The translations under genes and the position numbers were made by a program. The notes beneath the pieces are model-generated. The model did no database searches and had not been told where the DNA came from. It saw only the letters and a list, made by a program, of their open reading frames with translations. Positions 6,720 through 9,606 of a stretch of 9,606 nt of DNA are shown here, piece after piece (the first letter of the stretch is position 1; the number at the start of each line of letters is the position of its first letter). Source of the DNA: CAYOBW01 sp964402115 (GTDB lineage: Bacteria > Verrucomicrobiota > Kiritimatiellia > UBA8416 > CAYOBW01); assembly GCA_964402115.1 (NCBI GenBank), contig CAYOBW010000284.1:1-9606 (forward strand), read 5' to 3'.

Positions 6720-6865
6720 GGCCTGGAGACGGCGGTCCCCGCCGTTATTGCCGCGCCCGCCCGCCCAGCGCCCGGAGCGGCTGGCTTTGGCAAGCCGGCA
6801 GGCGGGCGAGATCCTTCGCTGCGCTCAGGATGACGGGCAGTGTGGGGCCGACCGTGGCAGGCGAG
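6720..6865. repeat. Dispersed repeat, complete copy (about 146 nt)
   Basis: The first 55 nt (6720-6774) recur at 7044-7098 and the last 55 nt (6811-6865) recur at 7199-7253, both identically. The middle (6775-6810) falls in the assembly gap of the second copy. The unit contains a 7-bp hairpin (acggcgg-tcc-ccgccgt, 6729-6745) and the palindromic motif atccttcgct...caggat (6811-6831). It has no coding content, and the frames through it give only low-complexity Arg/Pro/Ala peptides. The unit lengths are those visible here; the true element may be shorter or longer. Confidence 0.75.
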
Positions 6866-7043
6866 CGCGCCCGAGGACAGGCGCCTTACGCACCCCCCGC
6901 CAAACGCACTTGTCATCCTGAGCGCAGCGAAGGATCTCCGCCGCAGGCGGCCGATGACGGACTTTGGAGGGAACAGGGACGGGCAGTCCGTGTCGAAAGC
7001 GTTCCGCTCCGGAGCCGGGCGATGGGCGGCATGGGCGACCGCA
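6866..7043. other. Spacer between the two repeat copies
   Basis: I see no gene in this stretch. It holds an inverted copy of the palindromic motif at 6912-6935 and a small hairpin (ccgcc-gca-ggcgg, 6938-6950). I found no continuation of the sulfatase reading frame in it. Confidence 0.6.
6912..6935 (-). repeat. Inverted copy of the 24-nt palindromic motif
   Basis: gtcatcctgagc...aaggat is the exact reverse complement of the 24-nt motif at 6811-6834 and 7199-7222. The motif has 5-bp complementary ends (atcct/aggat) and imperfect inner pairing. It is a common dispersed element in bacterial genomes and often yields false peptides containing HPERSEG. With three copies in about 400 nt, this is a small REP-like cluster. 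Confidence 0.8.
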
Positions 7044-7253
7044 GGCCTGGAGACGGCGGTCCCCGCCGTTATTGCCGCGCCCGCCCGCCCAGCGCCCGNN
7101 NNNNNNNNNNNNNNNNNNNNNNNNNNNNNNNNNNNNNNNNNNNNNNNNNNNNNNNNNNNNNNNNNNNNNNNNNNNNNNNNNNNNNNNNNNNNNNNNNNAT
7201 CCTTCGCTGCGCTCAGGATGACGGGCAGTGTGGGGCCGACCGTGGCAGGCGAG
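7044..7253. repeat. Dispersed repeat, second copy interrupted by the gap
   Basis: Positions 7044-7098 equal 6720-6774, and 7199-7253 equal 6811-6865. The missing centre is 36 nt in the first copy, while the gap is written as 100 N, so the N length is probably a placeholder. The right edge at 7253/7254 adjoins the broken sulfatase frame directly. Confidence 0.75.
7099..7198. other. Assembly gap (100 N)
   Basis: Exactly 100 unknown bases join two contigs inside a repeat. The round number suggests a gap of unknown length. Anything concluded about how left and right relate across it is provisional. Confidence 0.98.
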
Positions 7254-7338
7254 AGATGTCGTCGGTGATGAAGAAGACGAAGTTCGGCCGGTCCGCCGCC
7301 GACAGGACGGCAACGACCGGGTGGACAGCGGCCCTCAT
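7213..7338 (-). pseudogene. Sulfatase, N-terminal fragment only
   Basis: The frame begins at ATG 7338, overlapping the GH2 stop codon as ATGA, and reads MRAAVHPVVAVLSAADRPN followed by FVFFITDDIS. A short signal-like segment followed by RPNxVFFxxDD is the hallmark start of formylglycine-type sulfatases, whose first Asp pair binds the catalytic calcium. The resemblance stops after codon 29 (7252), where the sequence becomes the dispersed repeat. The frame then runs 12 more codons to a TGA at 7213. The active-site C/S-x-P-x-R motif and the remaining roughly 400 or more residues are absent from the window. Either the repeat truncated the gene, or the join at the gap hides the rest. A full sulfatase would have been translationally coupled to the glycosidase and secreted with it. 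Confidence 0.7.
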
Positions 7339-9224
7339 GGCTGCGCGGCCCGCTCTTCGAACAGGACCCGGTGGATGGCCGCGAAGTCCGGGGCCTTCAT
7401 TTTCTGCACCTTGCGGTCGTAGGTGAGCAGGCCGTTGATCTCGCCCTCGACGTCCGTGGTCTGGGTGTAGATGCCGGCCGCGATCCCTTTCCCTTTCAGT
7501 TCGGCCAGCATGCGGATCGACGTGCGGTAACGTTCCAGCCACTCTTCCTTGCTCTTGGGGAGCCCCCCGTAGCCCCAGTTGCGTGCGCCGGGATTCCAGA
7601 CGTGGCCCTCGACCGGGAATCCGTGGCCGCCGAACTCGCCGACGACCTTGACGTAGTCGTCGAAACGGCCGCCCTTCCCCAACTCGAACGGGAAGCCCGG
7701 GTGCGGGTACTGGTGGCTGTCGACGATGTGGCCGACCGGGTACCAGTTGCCGCCGCTGGCGATGTTCACCAGCCGCGACGGATCGTAGTCCACCACCCAC
7801 TGGCCGACCTCAACGGACTGGTGCTGGCCCCATGCCTCGTTGAACGGCACCCACTGCACGATGCAGGGGTGGCGGCCCAGCGAATCGATCATGCCCTTCA
7901 GTTCGGCCATGAACTGCTTGTGGGCGACCTCCGGCCAGGTGCGGTTCTCCGGATTTGGCTGCAGGCGGGTCCACTTGGGATTGCTCGCCATCGCGCTGAC
8001 CTGGTCCTGCCACAGCAGCATGCCGATCCGGTCGCAGTGGTAGTAGTAGCGGCGCGGCTCGACCTTGATGTGCTTGCGAATCGTGTTGAAACCGGCGGCC
8101 TTCAGGAATTCGATGTCCGAGCGCATCGCCTCGTCGGACGGCGGGGTCAGCAGTCCGTCCGGCCACCAGCCCTGGTCGAGTGTGCCGAAGTGGAAGATCG
8201 GCTTGCCGTTCAGGGTGAGCCGCCAGTGGCCCGCGGCGTCGCGCGCGCGGCCGGCCTCGCGGAGACCGACGTAGGACTCGACCGCATCGTCGCCGGCCGT
8301 CACCCGCAACTCGTAGAGCGTCGGGGAGTCGGGCGACCACAGGCGGGGTTCGGGGATCTTCAGCGTCAGCGCGTCGGCGCGTCCCGACGCCTCGGCGACC
8401 TTTTTCCCGTCGAGCGTCGCCACGACCGTGGCATCCTTCGGCGCACCCGCCCCGCCCTCCATCCGGAGGCGGATGCCCACGGTGCCGTCGATCTTCGGCG
8501 AGACCTGCAGGTCCGCGATGTAAACCGCCGGAACCTCTTCCATCCACACGGTCTGCCAGATGCCGGACACCGGTGTGTACCAGATGCCCTTGGGTTGCAG
8601 TCGTTGCTTGCCATGAAGCTGGTAGACCGTGTCCGTGGCGTCCGTCACCCGCAGCACGATCGTATTGTCCCCATCCTTCAAGGCCCCGGTGACATCGAGG
8701 GAGAACGGAAGGTTGCCGCCGATGTGCGAACCGACCTCCCGGTCGTTCACGCGAACCGCGCACTGGTAGTCGACGGCTTCGAAGTTCAGCAGGTAGCGCC
8801 GGCCATCCTGCTTCTCGACCTTCACCGTGCGTCGATACCAGAGGGCGTCGTCGGGCGTGAAGCGGCCTGCCGCGCCCGACAGAGGGGCCTCGAGCGCGAA
8901 CGGAACGAGGATGCGGCCCGTCCACGGGGCCGGCGGCTCCGCGGCGTCCTTTCGGGTGACGGCATAGTCCCAGTGCCCGTTCAGGTTGGTCCAGCGCTCC
9001 CGCTTCAGCGCCGGGCGCGGATACTCGCGCCAGGCGTTGTCGGCCGTCACGCGCTCGCCCCATGCGGTCCGCATGTTCACCTTGCGCCCGGCGGCCTCGT
9101 CCGGCTGCTCTGCGCCGTGCAAAGGCAACGCCCCCACCAACATGATGGCCAGGCATCCGCCCATCGTCGCGTATGCCGCTGCGGGCGCACGTCCGCGGGG
9201 ATCCGTCTGAAACCGTGCTTTCAT
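7335..9224 (-). CDS. Secreted GH2 family glycoside hydrolase
   Basis: This encodes 629 residues. A signal peptide with h-region at about 21-35 (CLAIMLVGALPLHGA, cleavage probably before EQ) sends it to the periplasm or outside. The N-terminal jelly-roll at about 74-230 has WTNLNGHWDYAV, the DALWYRRT strand and SGIWQTVWME. An Ig-like sandwich lies at about 235-322 (ending RLWSPDSPTLYELRV), and the TIM barrel runs from about 335 to the end. The acid/base is Glu463 in FNEAWGQ and the likely nucleophile is Glu530 in VVGEFGGHG, both as expected for retaining GH2 enzymes. The C-terminal YTQTTDVEGEINGLLTYDRK stretch is typical of one GH2 branch. Whether it acts as beta-galactosidase, glucuronidase or another activity cannot be told. 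The ATG at 9224 has no clear SD; Met21 is an alternative start with a more ordinary signal peptide. The stop overlaps the sulfatase start, so the two act on a common, probably sulfated, glycan. Confidence 0.93.
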   Translation of the reverse strand: MKARFQTDPRGRAPAAAYATMGGCLAIMLVGALPLHGAEQPDEAAGRKVNMRTAWGERVTADNAWREYPRPALKRERWTNLNGHWDYAVTRKDAAEPPAPWTGRILVPFALEAPLSGAAGRFTPDDALWYRRTVKVEKQDGRRYLLNFEAVDYQCAVRVNDREVGSHIGGNLPFSLDVTGALKDGDNTIVLRVTDATDTVYQLHGKQRLQPKGIWYTPVSGIWQTVWMEEVPAVYIADLQVSPKIDGTVGIRLRMEGGAGAPKDATVVATLDGKKVAEASGRADALTLKIPEPRLWSPDSPTLYELRVTAGDDAVESYVGLREAGRARDAAGHWRLTLNGKPIFHFGTLDQGWWPDGLLTPPSDEAMRSDIEFLKAAGFNTIRKHIKVEPRRYYYHCDRIGMLLWQDQVSAMASNPKWTRLQPNPENRTWPEVAHKQFMAELKGMIDSLGRHPCIVQWVPFNEAWGQHQSVEVGQWVVDYDPSRLVNIASGGNWYPVGHIVDSHQYPHPGFPFELGKGGRFDDYVKVVGEFGGHGFPVEGHVWNPGARNWGYGGLPKSKEEWLERYRTSIRMLAELKGKGIAAGIYTQTTDVEGEINGLLTYDRKVQKMKAPDFAAIHRVLFEERAAQP

Positions 9225-9606
9225 GGGGAAGATGGTAGGCGGAGCGGAGTTGACGCGTCAAGATGAACGACCAGGCGCAAGGCGTTTTCCAGCCCGTGCG
9301 CTTGTCGTCGCCCCGCCGGCGAGGCCACTATCCGGCCATGATGCCCAGCTTGGCGTCGGCATACCAGGCGGGGGGGCGTCTCGGTATCGCCGCGTTCCCT
9401 TGCGGCTCGACGGAGTCTCGCCCTTCTATGAGAACATCAACCATTGCCTGCTTCCATGGGGGAGGGCGACGCTCTGCGGAGCCGTGAGAAAGGGAGGTGC
9501 TCGGGGGTGCGAAGATGGAACTGCATCGCTGGCGACGATTTGGGACAGCGTTCCCAGGGCAAACGCATCTCATCCCTCGAACTTCTGCCGCTGAAAAGAA
9601 CGCGTC
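9225..9606. other. Intergenic region upstream of the GH2 gene
   Basis: No convincing gene was found on either strand. Short open frames here are Arg/Pro-rich, lack start signals and resemble no family I know. The region must contain the GH2 promoter, but I cannot point to clear -35/-10 boxes. It includes a 5-bp-stem hairpin at 9308-9322 (tcgcc...ggcga) and the inverted repeat at 9403-9484. Confidence 0.55.
9403..9484. repeat. Imperfect inverted repeat
   Basis: The left arm at about 9403-9426 (cggctcgacggagtctcgcc and on) and the right arm at about 9461-9484 (ending ctctgcggagccg) are reverse complements at roughly 18 of 25 positions. They enclose a less GC-rich loop of about 35 nt. The arms resemble a dispersed intergenic motif that I recall from PVC genomes. 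The function is unknown. Confidence 0.5.

Noticed and set aside
6720..7253. CRISPR array
   Set aside because: Only two long copies are present, with a 178-nt spacer and internal hairpins. There is no regular short repeat-spacer pattern and no cas gene.
6825..7426. Short frames spanning the repeats and the gap
   Set aside because: They contain the HPERSEG-type peptide that results from translating the dispersed palindromic motif, and they run through unknown bases.
7371..9266. 631-codon open frame on the plus strand opposite the GH2 gene
   Set aside because: The minus strand has a full GH2 protein with catalytic residues. The plus frame is a mirror frame rich in Val, Asp and Arg without any domain.

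Overview
The window is GC-rich bacterial DNA with an assembly gap (100 N, 7099-7198). Its style suggests a PVC-group bacterium, perhaps Kiritimatiellota, Verrucomicrobiota or Lentisphaerota. The hints are an unusual fused sugar ABC importer, a secreted GH2 glycosidase translationally coupled to a sulfatase start, and intergenic DNA full of short palindromic dispersed repeats. No rRNA or other marker fixes the taxon, so this placement is inference.

Layout. 1-392: non-coding, holding two inverted repeats. 393-5106 (+): a two-gene ABC importer operon. The first gene fuses a periplasmic solute-binding protein to a MalF-type permease in one 930-residue chain. The second is a MalG-type permease whose first periplasmic loop is enlarged to about 400 residues and carries four repeats spaced 71-76 residues apart. 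No ATPase is present. 5120-6623 (-): efp (elongation factor P) followed by epmA (EF-P lysyl-lysine ligase), behind a good sigma70-like promoter. This operon converges on the permease gene with a 13-nt gap. 6624-7253: intergenic DNA with two copies of a repeat of about 146 nt, one of which spans the gap. 7213-9224 (-): a secreted GH2 glycosidase whose stop codon overlaps (ATGA) the start of a sulfatase gene. The sulfatase breaks off after 29 codons at the edge of the repeat. 9225-9606: non-coding, with an imperfect inverted repeat.

How the genes fit together. The GH2 enzyme and the (broken) sulfatase point to use of sulfated or decorated polysaccharides outside the cytoplasm. The importer would take up the released saccharides, although its substrate cannot be read from the sequence and it is not in the same operon. 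efp and epmA form a self-consistent translation module: a modification enzyme and its protein substrate, with the acceptor lysine present.

The most notable item is the importer, which has a tethered binding protein, an extra membrane hairpin in the MalF half and a repeat-bearing periplasmic domain in the MalG half. Second is the sulfatase/repeat/gap junction. The repeat pieces on both sides of the gap are exactly 55 nt, which looks like a k-mer overlap left by the assembler.
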